From: BMS3ABIN04 sp965554225
Lineage (GTDB): Bacteria; Bacteroidota; Ignavibacteria; Ignavibacteriales; Melioribacteraceae
Reading direction: 5' to 3'
Assembly: GCA_965554225.1 (NCBI GenBank)
Contig: CBEVZC010000040.1
Span: 1 to 23,713, forward strand
DNA: 23,713 nucleotides
The position numbers and the translations under genes were made by a program. Positions 15,772 through 23,504 of this stretch are shown here, piece by piece. The notes below the pieces were generated by a model. It was not told the DNA's origin and did no database searches. It saw only the letters and a program-made list of their open reading frames with translations. The stretch's first letter is position 1. Every line of letters begins with the position of its first letter.

Positions 15772-16920
15772 TTAAAGTTTGAATTTAAAAAATATTTCAA
15801 GCGGGCGCCAAAATCTCTTTGCCCAATCAGCTTCAAAATGTCTTGCGGTTGAGTCTTGATAGAAAAAATAATCTTCATTTAATTTAAATCTTTTTCCTTT
15901 AAGCGAGTTTATCATTTCATCTATTCCCGGCTGCAGCCTTTGTTCAAGACCAACACCACCGATATCAATGTAAAGTTTAATCTCTTTCTTTATCCCTTGA
16001 TAGTTTTTTACTATTGTTGTTAAGTCGAATTTATCCGTTTGAAACGCCGGGGAAAAACAAGCTGCTTTGGAGAAGATATCCGAATAGTACCAAGTCAGCA
16101 TAAAAGATATAGTGCCCCCGTAAGATGATCCGCCAACCGCAGTAAAGTTTCTTCCGGGAAGCGTTCTAAAGGTCTTATCAATAAAAGGTTTTAGCTTGGT
16201 TGCAACAAATTTCATATAAGCCATGCCTTTTTTAGTAGGAGTATATTCCAAGCTGCGGTCGCTCGTATTGTAAATACCAACTATAATAGCAGGAGAAATT
16301 ATTTTGTTTTTAATTAAACTATCCGCTGTTTCGTCGGCTTGCCAATCAACACCGAAAGAAGAAGTCTTCGGGTCGAAAATGTTTTGACCGTCCTGCATGA
16401 AAAGTACCGGATAATGTTTCAGAGTATCTTCGTCATAACCCGGCGGAAGCCAAACTGCCACGTCACGCGGTTTTATTCCTTCGCCTTTAACGTTTCTGAA
16501 GTATTTTACTTGACCGGTAACTTTTCCTATAAAAGCACTTTTGGTAATATTCTGATCTTTCCATTTGGTAATCCGTTTTACAACAGTTGTATCTCGCATA
16601 ACTTTAAGTGCGGAGTTATGAGGAATAGATCCATCGTTTTTTAGAGCTTCACTCTGCCAAGTCCCTTTCGTGAATTTGTATTCCAGAATTGTGTTTTCAG
16701 GAAAGTAAATTGTTTTTGACCAAGTACTGTCATTAAATTTTTGGAGAGGGGTTGCACCGGGTGACCAAATACCGAACTTTTTATGATTGCCGGAAATAAA
16801 AACGGAATCGTTTTTATTTTGTAAATGAGAAATTACCTTAAAAGTAACCGGATAATTTTGTGCATATAATGAAGTAATAAAAAAGGAGAAGATAATAACC
16901 GGTAAAACAAGTTTCTTCAT
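15772..16920 (-). CDS. Secreted esterase with N-terminal CBM20-like domain
   Basis: This 382-residue exported alpha/beta hydrolase has a signal peptide (1-20, cleavage after LYA). A starch-binding CBM20-like beta-sandwich covers about 23-118: VTFKVIS, SVFISGNHKKFGIWSP, STWSKTIYFPENTILEYKFTKG. The esterase D/Fes-type domain (about 130-380) has PRDVAVWLPPGYDED, FMQDGQNIFDP, the nucleophile elbow GGSSYGG (Ser266), an acidic residue near YIDIGGVG, and the catalytic histidine in ARHFEADWAKR (His361). All three triad positions are present. The layout suggests an esterase that works on an ester bound to or near a glucan, for example an acylated polysaccharide or a siderophore-like ester; the substrate is not shown. 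No strong ribosome site precedes ATG 16920. The decayed barrel gene follows 42 bases downstream, so the two were probably co-transcribed. Confidence 0.88.
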   Translation of the reverse strand: MKKLVLPVIIFSFFITSLYAQNYPVTFKVISHLQNKNDSVFISGNHKKFGIWSPGATPLQKFNDSTWSKTIYFPENTILEYKFTKGTWQSEALKNDGSIPHNSALKVMRDTTVVKRITKWKDQNITKSAFIGKVTGQVKYFRNVKGEGIKPRDVAVWLPPGYDEDTLKHYPVLFMQDGQNIFDPKTSSFGVDWQADETADSLIKNKIISPAIIVGIYNTSDRSLEYTPTKKGMAYMKFVATKLKPFIDKTFRTLPGRNFTAVGGSSYGGTISFMLTWYYSDIFSKAACFSPAFQTDKFDLTTIVKNYQGIKKEIKLYIDIGGVGLEQRLQPGIDEMINSLKGKRFKLNEDYFFYQDSTARHFEADWAKRFWRPLEIFFKFKL

Positions 16921-17055
16921 AATACTTTAGGTTCCGATTACGTTAAATTATTCAATATGTAAAAGTATAAAATTCAAAGTAAATTCCCAGGTTTCTTATC
17001 AGGTAAAAGAATCTCAATGCTCACCGGTTTATTCAAGAACCGGAGGCAATAAGAA

Positions 17056-17436
17056 TTAGAGTATAATATCATTCCTTTGCTGAGTGTTTTGGTATTCAAC
17101 CTGTGCGTATACTTCCTGCGCTTGCTTCATATTAAATTCAAAGGTTATGCTTTTGTAATTTATAATATCAACTATAGTACCGATAAAACAAATACCGGCA
17201 GTGAGAAGATAAAGTATTCCCATCCCGACTTGATCAACCATAAAGCGTTGAATACCGGCTATACCTAGGAATCCGATTAATGTAAGCAAAAGTATAGTCT
17301 GCGGATCTTTACGTCTTGAGCGATAAATATTAGCGAATAACTGAGCTTTGCCGTCATCAGAATCTTTCAATAAATGTGCAACAAATCTCTGCTCGTCGCC
17401 GGTTAATTCCGGTAATATTTGTAAAATATTAGCCAC
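17056..17436 (-). CDS. TM2 domain-containing membrane protein
   Basis: This 126-residue inner-membrane protein has a soluble N-terminal segment (1-45, rich in charged residues), then the TM2 domain: a first helix TILLLTLIGFLGIAGIQRF (47-65) with the G-x-x-G-x-x-R-F signature, a short turn, and a second helix GMGILYLLTAGICFIGTIVDI ending in the conserved aspartate. The C-terminal 30 residues are polar. TM2 proteins are widespread with no settled function. The start is GTG 17436: AGGAGGGAAAA lies at perfect spacing and the frame overlaps the preceding gene by 8 bases, so the pair is translationally coupled. TM2 and DUF2752 proteins are often neighbours in Bacteroidota-like genomes (general knowledge), which suggests a joint membrane role. 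Confidence 0.9.
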   Translation of the reverse strand: MANILQILPELTGDEQRFVAHLLKDSDDGKAQLFANIYRSRRKDPQTILLLTLIGFLGIAGIQRFMVDQVGMGILYLLTAGICFIGTIVDIINYKSITFEFNMKQAQEVYAQVEYQNTQQRNDIIL

Positions 17437-17752
17437 TTTTCCCTCCTAATTTAAGTTTGTTAAAAATATTTGAACGGCTCAAAAGAGTAACGATTCTATA
17501 AATTATCATACCGAGAGCAAATAACCCGAGAGGATGCGATTTAAAAGAGTTTAAAAAATCTCCGTAAAAAATAAAAGCTATCGATCTGCCCAAACCGCAG
17601 CCCGGACAATGATTAAAACCAGCAAGTTTAAATACACAAAAACTGTAATGCTGCGTTTGATAAGGATTAACAAGCAATAAATAAACGAGTGCAATAATCC
17701 ATATTATTGCTTCCGTTTCAGGTCTTTGCAGTTTGTTAAATATTTTTTTCAA
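17429..17752 (-). CDS. DUF2752 family membrane protein
   Basis: This 107-residue membrane protein belongs to DUF2752. The family core is visible: FCVFKLAGFNHCPGCGLGRS (39-57), with the C-P-G-C-G-x-G-R-S box whose paired cysteines could form a disulphide or hold a metal, followed by HPLGLFALGMIIYRI as the second helix; the first helix is AIIWIIALVYLLLV (15-28). The function is not known. The start must be TTG 17752: an in-frame stop lies a few codons upstream and no ATG or GTG is present before the first helix. The gene overlaps the TM2 gene by 8 bases. Confidence 0.88.
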   Translation of the reverse strand: MKKIFNKLQRPETEAIIWIIALVYLLLVNPYQTQHYSFCVFKLAGFNHCPGCGLGRSIAFIFYGDFLNSFKSHPLGLFALGMIIYRIVTLLSRSNIFNKLKLGGKSG

Positions 17753-17778
17753 AAGGTTTATTAAAGCTTAATTACTAA

Positions 17779-17985
17779 ATACATCTGCCAATTTATTCTT
17801 TAGACGGAAAAGAAGCAATAAAGTTTAGAATTATTAGTCGGTCGGGAATGACAAGCGAAAACCATGAATGGCATGGGAAGGCATTGAGACGTAAAAATAT
17901 AAAGAAAGTAAAACATTTAAAGGATAGCACACAGTTTACGCTGATTAATTATGAATTGCACAGAACTTGTAACTATAAACTTTAA
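17779..17985 (+). other. Open frame of 69 codons, possible gene remnant
   Basis: This plus-strand frame opens after a TAA (17776-17778) and ends at TAA 17985. Its first ATG is 17848, giving 45 residues (MTSENHEWHGKALRRKN ... ELHRTCNYKL). It is basic, has a protein-like composition without low complexity, and has a GTCGGGA stretch before the ATG that is only a fair ribosome site. I recognise no family. It may be the tail of a lost gene or a small gene; there is no further evidence in this 274-base gap apart from the hairpin at 17986-18012. Confidence 0.25.
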
Positions 17986-18012
17986 GACTTTCAAAAACCA
18001 TCGTTGAAAGTC
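17986..18012. terminator. Hairpin terminator after the second acetyltransferase gene
   Basis: A nine-base perfect stem, GACTTTCAA (17986-17994) with TTGAAAGTC (18004-18012), encloses a 9-base loop. It lies 14 bases beyond the stop of the minus-strand acetyltransferase gene. The following U tract is interrupted, so termination may be partial. Confidence 0.5.
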
Positions 18013-18026
18013 GCACAAAGAAACTA

Positions 18027-18467
18027 TTAGTTCTTATTGTAAATATCCAAATTAGTTTTTTCCATAAGCCAGTCGGGATGCTGCGGAGAAGTAAAACCAA
18101 ATTGTGAGTATAAACCGTGAGCATCTTTCGTACCGAGCATCCATCTTTTTAAGTTTTGCAATTTAGGATAATTCATTATAAACTCCATCAACCTTTTGGA
18201 AAGTCCTCGTCCTCTGAACTCCTTGAGTATAAAAACATCGGCAATGTAAGCGCATGTGGAATAGTCCGTAACAACTCGTGCAAAACCAATTTGGTCATCT
18301 TTAAAATAAACTCCGAAACATAAAGAATTCTCAATCGATTTCTCTACCACTTCCAACGGTACATTTTTAGCCCAGTACGTTTCTTTTAAGAAATTGTGAA
18401 TTTCCAACACATCCAGCTTTGTTTTGTTAGCGCTTATTAAATAGTTTTGTTCTTGATATTCCATCAT
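18027..18467 (-). CDS. GNAT family N-acetyltransferase
   Basis: This 146-residue cytoplasmic acetyltransferase shows the order typical of the small YpeA/PA4866-like GNAT enzymes: ETYWAKNVPLEVVEKSIENS in the substrate-binding helices, FARVVTDYSTCAYIADVFI (strands 3-4), the acetyl-CoA loop EFRGRGLSKRLMEFIM (R-x-x-G-x-G form), and a C-terminal GLYSQFGFTSP. These enzymes acetylate diverse small amines or proteins; the substrate here is unknown. In-frame starts are TTG 18476, ATG 18467 and ATG 18464. I prefer ATG 18467 because a GAG element lies five bases upstream. It follows the TrpF-like gene by 43 bases in the same orientation and may share its transcript, with no functional link evident. Confidence 0.88.
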   Translation of the reverse strand: MMEYQEQNYLISANKTKLDVLEIHNFLKETYWAKNVPLEVVEKSIENSLCFGVYFKDDQIGFARVVTDYSTCAYIADVFILKEFRGRGLSKRLMEFIMNYPKLQNLKRWMLGTKDAHGLYSQFGFTSPQHPDWLMEKTNLDIYNKN

Positions 18468-18509
18468 AATTCTCAATTTTCTTTATAAATATTTGCGATA
18501 TTCAATAAT

Positions 18510-19211
18510 TCAATTACTCGCAATTTCCTTAAACGCTGTTTTCGCTTCTTTTACAAATTCAGCAACAAGCTTCTCATCCTTCCTTCCACCTGGAGCTTCA
18601 ACACCTGTATGAGAATCAACACCCGCCGGTTTCACAAAAAGAATAGATTCCTTTACATTTTGCGGAGTTAGTCCGCCTGCAAGAATAACTGGTTTAGGTG
18701 ATATTTCAACAATTTGCCTGCTTATTTGCCAATCGTGTGTTTTACCAGTTGCACCGCTTGCACCTGTTGTGGAATCGTAAGTGTCTGTGATAAAGGCATC
18801 GACAAATGGAGAAATTTCATTTACCGTTTTAATTAGTTCCTGAATATTATTACGTTTAACGATTAAGCTCTTAATAACGGAAATGTCCGGTGCATCATTT
18901 TTTAGTTTAGTCAACTCGTTTAACGTAATGTCACCGTGCAGCTGAACTATATGTGTTCCCAGTTTTTTGCAAAGATTAATTATCTCGATTGATTGATTCA
19001 TATAAGTAATTAATATGCCAAAACTTGGAGGTGCAAGAGATTTAATTATCGCAGCGGCATCCTCTTCTGATAAATCTTCCTTATTAACCGGAAGTCTGAG
19101 CGGGAAGCCAAGATAATTCACTCCGCAGTTAAGAATAAGGCTCGCTTCGTCCAAATCGTGTATGCCTGCAATTTGTATAAACCTATTGTAATTGATGCTT
19201 GAACCTTTCAA
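18510..19211 (-). CDS. TrpF-like (phosphoribosylanthranilate isomerase-like) barrel protein, atypical active site
   Basis: The 233 residues follow the TrpF beta/alpha barrel from end to end: FIQIAGIHDLDEASLI (11-26), NYLGFPLRLPVNKEDLS, HIVQLHGDITLNEL, FITDTYDSTTGASGATGKTHDW, VILAGGLTPQNVKESI and AGVDSHTGVEAPGGRKDEKL, the last being the phosphate-binding end. TrpF converts phosphoribosylanthranilate to the CdRP intermediate of tryptophan synthesis. Yet two hallmark residues are changed. The catalytic cysteine of the K-I-C-G start is alanine (Ala15), and the S-x-R substrate-binding arginine of the second loop is replaced by NKED. The catalytic aspartate position is kept (Asp143). No trp gene is nearby. 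I therefore call it TrpF-like and not trpF. The start is TTG 19211, overlapping the upstream stop by four bases (TTGA); there is no ATG before the first strand. It is coupled to the lipoprotein gene. Confidence 0.8.
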   Translation of the reverse strand: MKGSSINYNRFIQIAGIHDLDEASLILNCGVNYLGFPLRLPVNKEDLSEEDAAAIIKSLAPPSFGILITYMNQSIEIINLCKKLGTHIVQLHGDITLNELTKLKNDAPDISVIKSLIVKRNNIQELIKTVNEISPFVDAFITDTYDSTTGASGATGKTHDWQISRQIVEISPKPVILAGGLTPQNVKESILFVKPAGVDSHTGVEAPGGRKDEKLVAEFVKEAKTAFKEIASN

Positions 19212-19843
19212 TTATTATCACCGCAGTCAATGAAAGGTATACATGGTTTTTTACCGGTCGTTTCTTTTAGAAAAGTAAAGTTCTTGTCAAAAGCTTTTAT
19301 AATTGTTTTGCCATCGGTATAAACATAAGCAAGCACCGGCGGAAGAAAACTGTTATTTAATAATTTCTCATCGAAGTCTTTGGGAATAGTTAATAACCGG
19401 TTGTTTTTATCGCGATATATCTCTAAAATTACTCTTCCCTTTTCATCGTAAATATATTCAATTGTGGAATAGTTAAATTTTGGATGCGATGCTATTTTTC
19501 TATTCTTATCATAATAATTTAAATACACAACTCTATTCTGTGAGTCATATTTAAATGTAGTAACAGCCGGAATAAAAAGCGAGTCCGTAAGTTTGCCCGA
19601 TTTATCAAACCGTTCGATTTTTACTAATTTATTATTCTCAAAAGTATTTTTTTCAAAGTATTGATTTGTTGTTTTCGTGTTAGGTACATCTTTTTCAACT
19701 ATGGCATAAATGTCCGCCGATGGTTGAAGAATATTAAAAACAACTTTTAAATCACTTTGCTTATTTTCTTCACTTCCGCACGAACTCAGAACAGAAGCAA
19801 ATAGAATAATAAAAACTGCATTTGTAAAAAGATGCTTAATCAT
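19208..19843 (-). CDS. Putative lipoprotein of unknown function, YD-repeat-like
   Basis: This 211-residue exported protein has a hydrophobic signal peptide and lipobox LSSC (lipidated Cys22). The mature part contains two copies of a short hairpin motif, YDSQNRVVYLNYYDKNRKI (99-117) and YDEKGRVILEIYRDKNNRL (132-150), with a weaker FDKSGKLTDSL before them. These look like the YD/RHS-type repeats found in many Bacteroidota lipoproteins. The C-terminus ends with CIPFIDCGDN, two cysteines that could pair. No enzymatic motif is seen, and the family is not one I can name. GGTGA precedes ATG 19843. Its stop overlaps the TTG of the TrpF-like gene. That gives translational coupling of a surface lipoprotein to a cytoplasmic barrel enzyme, with no obvious shared task. 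It is divergent from the big peptidase gene. Confidence 0.8.
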   Translation of the reverse strand: MIKHLFTNAVFIILFASVLSSCGSEENKQSDLKVVFNILQPSADIYAIVEKDVPNTKTTNQYFEKNTFENNKLVKIERFDKSGKLTDSLFIPAVTTFKYDSQNRVVYLNYYDKNRKIASHPKFNYSTIEYIYDEKGRVILEIYRDKNNRLLTIPKDFDEKLLNNSFLPPVLAYVYTDGKTIIKAFDKNFTFLKETTGKKPCIPFIDCGDNN

Positions 19844-20107
19844 TTTTCACCAATTTTAATTTTGAAAATTGTAAAATACCGGTTATTACTTTCTTTGCCT
19901 TCTCTATAAAGTAATTTTATAAAATGAAAATCAATATAAAATTATTTAACGGTTAAATCTATAATACGGCTAATTAATATTAATGAAAAGGATTTAAAAC
20001 TCTTTGCTCTTGGAAACGTCCTAACTTTTTTATTAATGAATATGATAACGAATTGTTAAATTATGTATGAAAATATTTAAAATGAATACTAGTTTCCCAA
20101 ATTTATC

Positions 20108-20114
20108 GGAAGGA
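20108..20114 (+). promoter_or_regulatory. Ribosome binding site deciding the start of the peptidase gene
   Basis: GGAAGGA lies six bases before ATG 20121, right where the signal peptide begins. The earlier in-frame ATG at 20067 has no such site and would put 18 polar residues before the signal peptide. Confidence 0.8.
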
Positions 20115-20120
20115 AATAAA

Positions 20121-23100
20121 ATGAAATCAAAAATTATTGCAGCATTGTTCCTTTTTATTAGCAGCATGGTTTTCCCGCAGAGTAAGTTTATTCACCATAA
20201 CTTAAACGTAAAAGTTAGTCCGGATAAATCCTATATTGAAGTTACGGATGAAATAACCATACCGGAGAACCTGGTTGCCGATTCAATAGCTTTTTCGCTG
20301 AACAGCAGTTTTAAACCATTGTTAAGGACACCGGAGTTCCGGCTTATATTAACAAAAAAAAATATTTCCGCTCATGATATTGGAATGGATAGGGAAGAAG
20401 TTGAGTCATATGGTTTGGCATTAAATAAATATCAGTTGGTTTTTCTCCCAAGCCATAAAGGTGATATTATTTTTAAAATTCAGTATAAGGGAAAGATCAA
20501 TTCACCTTTAGAGCAGAGTGCGGAAAACTATGCACGGGGCTTCAGTCAATCCCCGGGAATAATTTCACATAAGGGTGTTTATCTTGCCGGATCAACTTAC
20601 TGGGTACCAAACTTCGATGATAAATTAGTAACCTTTAATCTAACCGTTGAATTACCGAAAGGGTGGAAAAGTGTTAGTCAAGGTAAACGGGTGAAAGATG
20701 CAACGAAGGATGGATTTCACATTGACAAATGGGACTCGCCAACACCGCAGGAAGAAGTGTTCTTAATTGCTGCAAAGTTTACCGAATATAAGTATGATGC
20801 CGGGTCTGTAACCGTAATGGCTTTTCTGAGAAAACCGGATGACGGTCTGGCAAATAAATATCTTGAGACTACGGCTCAATATTTGGAAATGGATAGGCAG
20901 CTAATCGGACCGTTTCCTTACCCTAAATTTGCTTTGGTTGAAAATTTTTGGGAGACAGGTTACGGGATGCCGTCGTTTACTTTGCTGGGAGAAAAAATTA
21001 TACGATTCCCTTTTATACTTCATTCCTCGTATCCTCACGAGCTTCTGCATAATTATTGGGGAAACGGAGTTTACGTTGATTTTAGCAAAGGTAACTGGTG
21101 CGAAGGTTTAACCGCATATATGGCTGATCATTTAATAAAGGAGCAGCGTGGTCAAGGTGTTGATTACAGAAGATCGACAGTACAGAAGTTTACGGATTAC
21201 GTAAATGAAAAAAATGACTTTCCGTTAAAAAAATTCCGTTCAAGATTCGATGCTGCAAGCGAAGCGATAGGCTACGGTAAATCCTTAATGATGTGGCACA
21301 TGTTAAGAAAAAAAGTAGGTGATGAGAATTTTATTAAATCTCTTCAAAACTTTTATAGAAACAATAAATTTAAAAGAGTTTCGTTTGACGATATAAGAAA
21401 ATCTTTTGAAGATGTAACAGGTGAAAATCTAAAACAATTTTTCGATCAATGGGTTAACAGAACCGGCGCACCGGTTTTAAGTCTGGGCAATGTTGAAATC
21501 AAAAGAGTTCATGATTTTTTTGATGTTACGGTTACTCTTGAACAGACACAGAAGGAAAAACCTTTTACAGTGGACGTTCCTGTGGGTGTTGCAACTAAAA
21601 ATGGAAGTAAAACAAAGGTATTTACTTTAACCGGCAGAAAGGAAAAATTCAGTATTAACGTAAAAGATAAGCCGCTTGAGGTTTTAGTTGATCCGCAATA
21701 TGATGTATTCAGAAAACTTGATCCGAATGAAATTCCTCCTGCACTTTCTACCGCGTACGGGAAAGAAAAAGCGTTAATTGTTCTTCCAGGCAAAGCTTCA
21801 CCAGAAAAGTTAAAGCTTTATAACAATTTTACTGCCCAATGGAAACAAACACATAAAAGAAAAGATTTTACTATTGTAAAAGATTCTGAAGTAAAAGAAT
21901 TGCCAGCCGACAGGACTATTTACATACTCGGTTTTGACAATACTTATCTGAAGACAATCCGAAGCGGGATAAAAAATTATAAATCAAGTGTTGCTGCTGA
22001 TTCGGTGAAATTTGGAGACAAGGTTTTAACAAAGGCGGGAAACGACTTTATCATTTCCGTAAGAAATCCTAAAAATATTAGGGAAGTGATGCTTTTGTTA
22101 ACAATCGGCAATAATAAAGCAATTCCCGGACTTGTACGAAAGCTGCCTCACTACGGTAAATACGGTTATCTGGCTTTTGAAGGTGACGAACCGACCAACA
22201 TTGCTAAAGGTCAATGGCCGATTATTAATTCTCCGTTAGTTAGAATTTTAGATAACAAAGTTAAAAATATTCATCCCAAACTTGAAGAACGGAAAGCACT
22301 GGCATATCTGAAACCTGTGTTCTCCGGTAAAAGAATGCTCGAAACAATTAAATTTCTTGCTTCGGATGAACTTAAAGGGAGAGGACTTGGAACCAAAGAG
22401 CTTGATAAAGCCGCAGATTATATTGCCGAACATTTCAAAGCAGCCGGATTATTGCCGGCAGGCGACAAAGCAACATATTTCCAAACATGGCATAAAATCT
22501 TCAAAAGTAAAGGAAGATTAAAATTGCGGAATGTAATTGGAATAATTCCCGGAACGAGTGATAAATTAAAAGATACTTACGTTGTAATATCTGCACACTA
22601 TGATCATCTTGGATTTGGTTGGCCGGATGTACACAAAGGTGATAAAGGCAAAATACATCACGGTGCAGACGATAATGCCAGCGGTATTTCTGTTCTTCTT
22701 GAGCTTGCAAAAACAATGGGTAAAAGCGCTAAACCTGCAAGAACTATTGTGTTTGCGGCTTTTTCCGGAGAAGAGGAGGGGCTTGTCGGATCAAAATATT
22801 TTGTTAAAAATTTTCCTATAACTCCGGATAACACAATTGCCGATTTAAATTTGGATACTGTTGGAAGACTTGAAGGGAAAAAATTATTAATTCTTAACGG
22901 AAATTCGGCTTATGAGTGGAAATTTGTTTTTATGGGAACAGAATATACAACGGGAATAAAAACAGATATGGTAACTCAGCAATTAGATGCGAGCGACCAA
23001 GTTTCGTTTATTAAAAATGGAATTCCGGCTGTACAGTTTTTCAGCGGTCCAAATATAGATTATCACCGCCCGACAGATACTGTTGATAAAATTGATCCGG

Positions 23101-23504
23101 ATGGTTTAGTAAAAGTTGCAACCGTAGCAAAAGAAGTGCTGGAATATCTTTCTGAACGTGAAGAGCCATTGAAATATACCGGTCCAAAAAAGCTTAGCAA
23201 CGCTGAAAAATCAATTAAAACAAAGGAAGTCAAAAAAATTAGAAGAGTAAGTACAGGCACTATTCCGGATTTCGCTTTCTCGGGCGTAGGAGTAAAAGTA
23301 AGCGGAGTTGCTCCTAATTCTCCGGGAGAAAAAGCCGGTCTACAAAAAGGAGATGTAATTAGAAAGTTCAACGGAAAAGATGTGAGGAACTTGCGCGATT
23401 ATTCAAATTATCTAAAAGAGCACCAGCCGGGCGATAAGGTTACAATGACGGTTGAGCGAAACGGAAAAACTAAAAAAATTGAATTGATTTTAGCTGAGAG
23501 ATAA
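20121..23504 (+). CDS. Secreted double metallopeptidase: M1-like + M28-like + PDZ
   Basis: This 1127-residue exported protein starts with a signal peptide (1-20, after FPQ or VFP). The first half (about 25-450) is an M1-type gluzincin peptidase: HELLH (306-310) with the third zinc ligand in WCEGL (Glu328), one residue closer than in classical M1 enzymes, and ETGYGMPSFTLLG (278-290) in place of GAMEN. A linker domain (about 545-710) with no motif I know follows. An M28 aminopeptidase domain (about 735-1010) is complete: SAHYDH (His826), GADDNASG (848-855), GEEEGLVGS (Glu884 base, Glu885 ligand), NLDTVG (Asp912) and YHRPTDT (His982). A PDZ domain (about 1050-1125) has GVKVSGVAPNSPGEKAGLQKGDVI. 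Both zinc sites look intact, so it may cut peptides in the periplasm or outside. The start at 20121 is set by GGAAGGA. It has no sorting domain, so export is Sec-dependent. It is divergent from the lipoprotein gene. Confidence 0.93.
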   Translation: MKSKIIAALFLFISSMVFPQSKFIHHNLNVKVSPDKSYIEVTDEITIPENLVADSIAFSLNSSFKPLLRTPEFRLILTKKNISAHDIGMDREEVESYGLALNKYQLVFLPSHKGDIIFKIQYKGKINSPLEQSAENYARGFSQSPGIISHKGVYLAGSTYWVPNFDDKLVTFNLTVELPKGWKSVSQGKRVKDATKDGFHIDKWDSPTPQEEVFLIAAKFTEYKYDAGSVTVMAFLRKPDDGLANKYLETTAQYLEMDRQLIGPFPYPKFALVENFWETGYGMPSFTLLGEKIIRFPFILHSSYPHELLHNYWGNGVYVDFSKGNWCEGLTAYMADHLIKEQRGQGVDYRRSTVQKFTDYVNEKNDFPLKKFRSRFDAASEAIGYGKSLMMWHMLRKKVGDENFIKSLQNFYRNNKFKRVSFDDIRKSFEDVTGENLKQFFDQWVNRTGAPVLSLGNVEIKRVHDFFDVTVTLEQTQKEKPFTVDVPVGVATKNGSKTKVFTLTGRKEKFSINVKDKPLEVLVDPQYDVFRKLDPNEIPPALSTAYGKEKALIVLPGKASPEKLKLYNNFTAQWKQTHKRKDFTIVKDSEVKELPADRTIYILGFDNTYLKTIRSGIKNYKSSVAADSVKFGDKVLTKAGNDFIISVRNPKNIREVMLLLTIGNNKAIPGLVRKLPHYGKYGYLAFEGDEPTNIAKGQWPIINSPLVRILDNKVKNIHPKLEERKALAYLKPVFSGKRMLETIKFLASDELKGRGLGTKELDKAADYIAEHFKAAGLLPAGDKATYFQTWHKIFKSKGRLKLRNVIGIIPGTSDKLKDTYVVISAHYDHLGFGWPDVHKGDKGKIHHGADDNASGISVLLELAKTMGKSAKPARTIVFAAFSGEEEGLVGSKYFVKNFPITPDNTIADLNLDTVGRLEGKKLLILNGNSAYEWKFVFMGTEYTTGIKTDMVTQQLDASDQVSFIKNGIPAVQFFSGPNIDYHRPTDTVDKIDPDGLVKVATVAKEVLEYLSEREEPLKYTGPKKLSNAEKSIKTKEVKKIRRVSTGTIPDFAFSGVGVKVSGVAPNSPGEKAGLQKGDVIRKFNGKDVRNLRDYSNYLKEHQPGDKVTMTVERNGKTKKIELILAER

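Noticed and set aside
17024..17043. CCGGTT/AACCGG inverted repeat downstream of the TM2 gene
   Set aside because: The stem is only six bases and no U tract follows on either strand, so I do not call a terminator.
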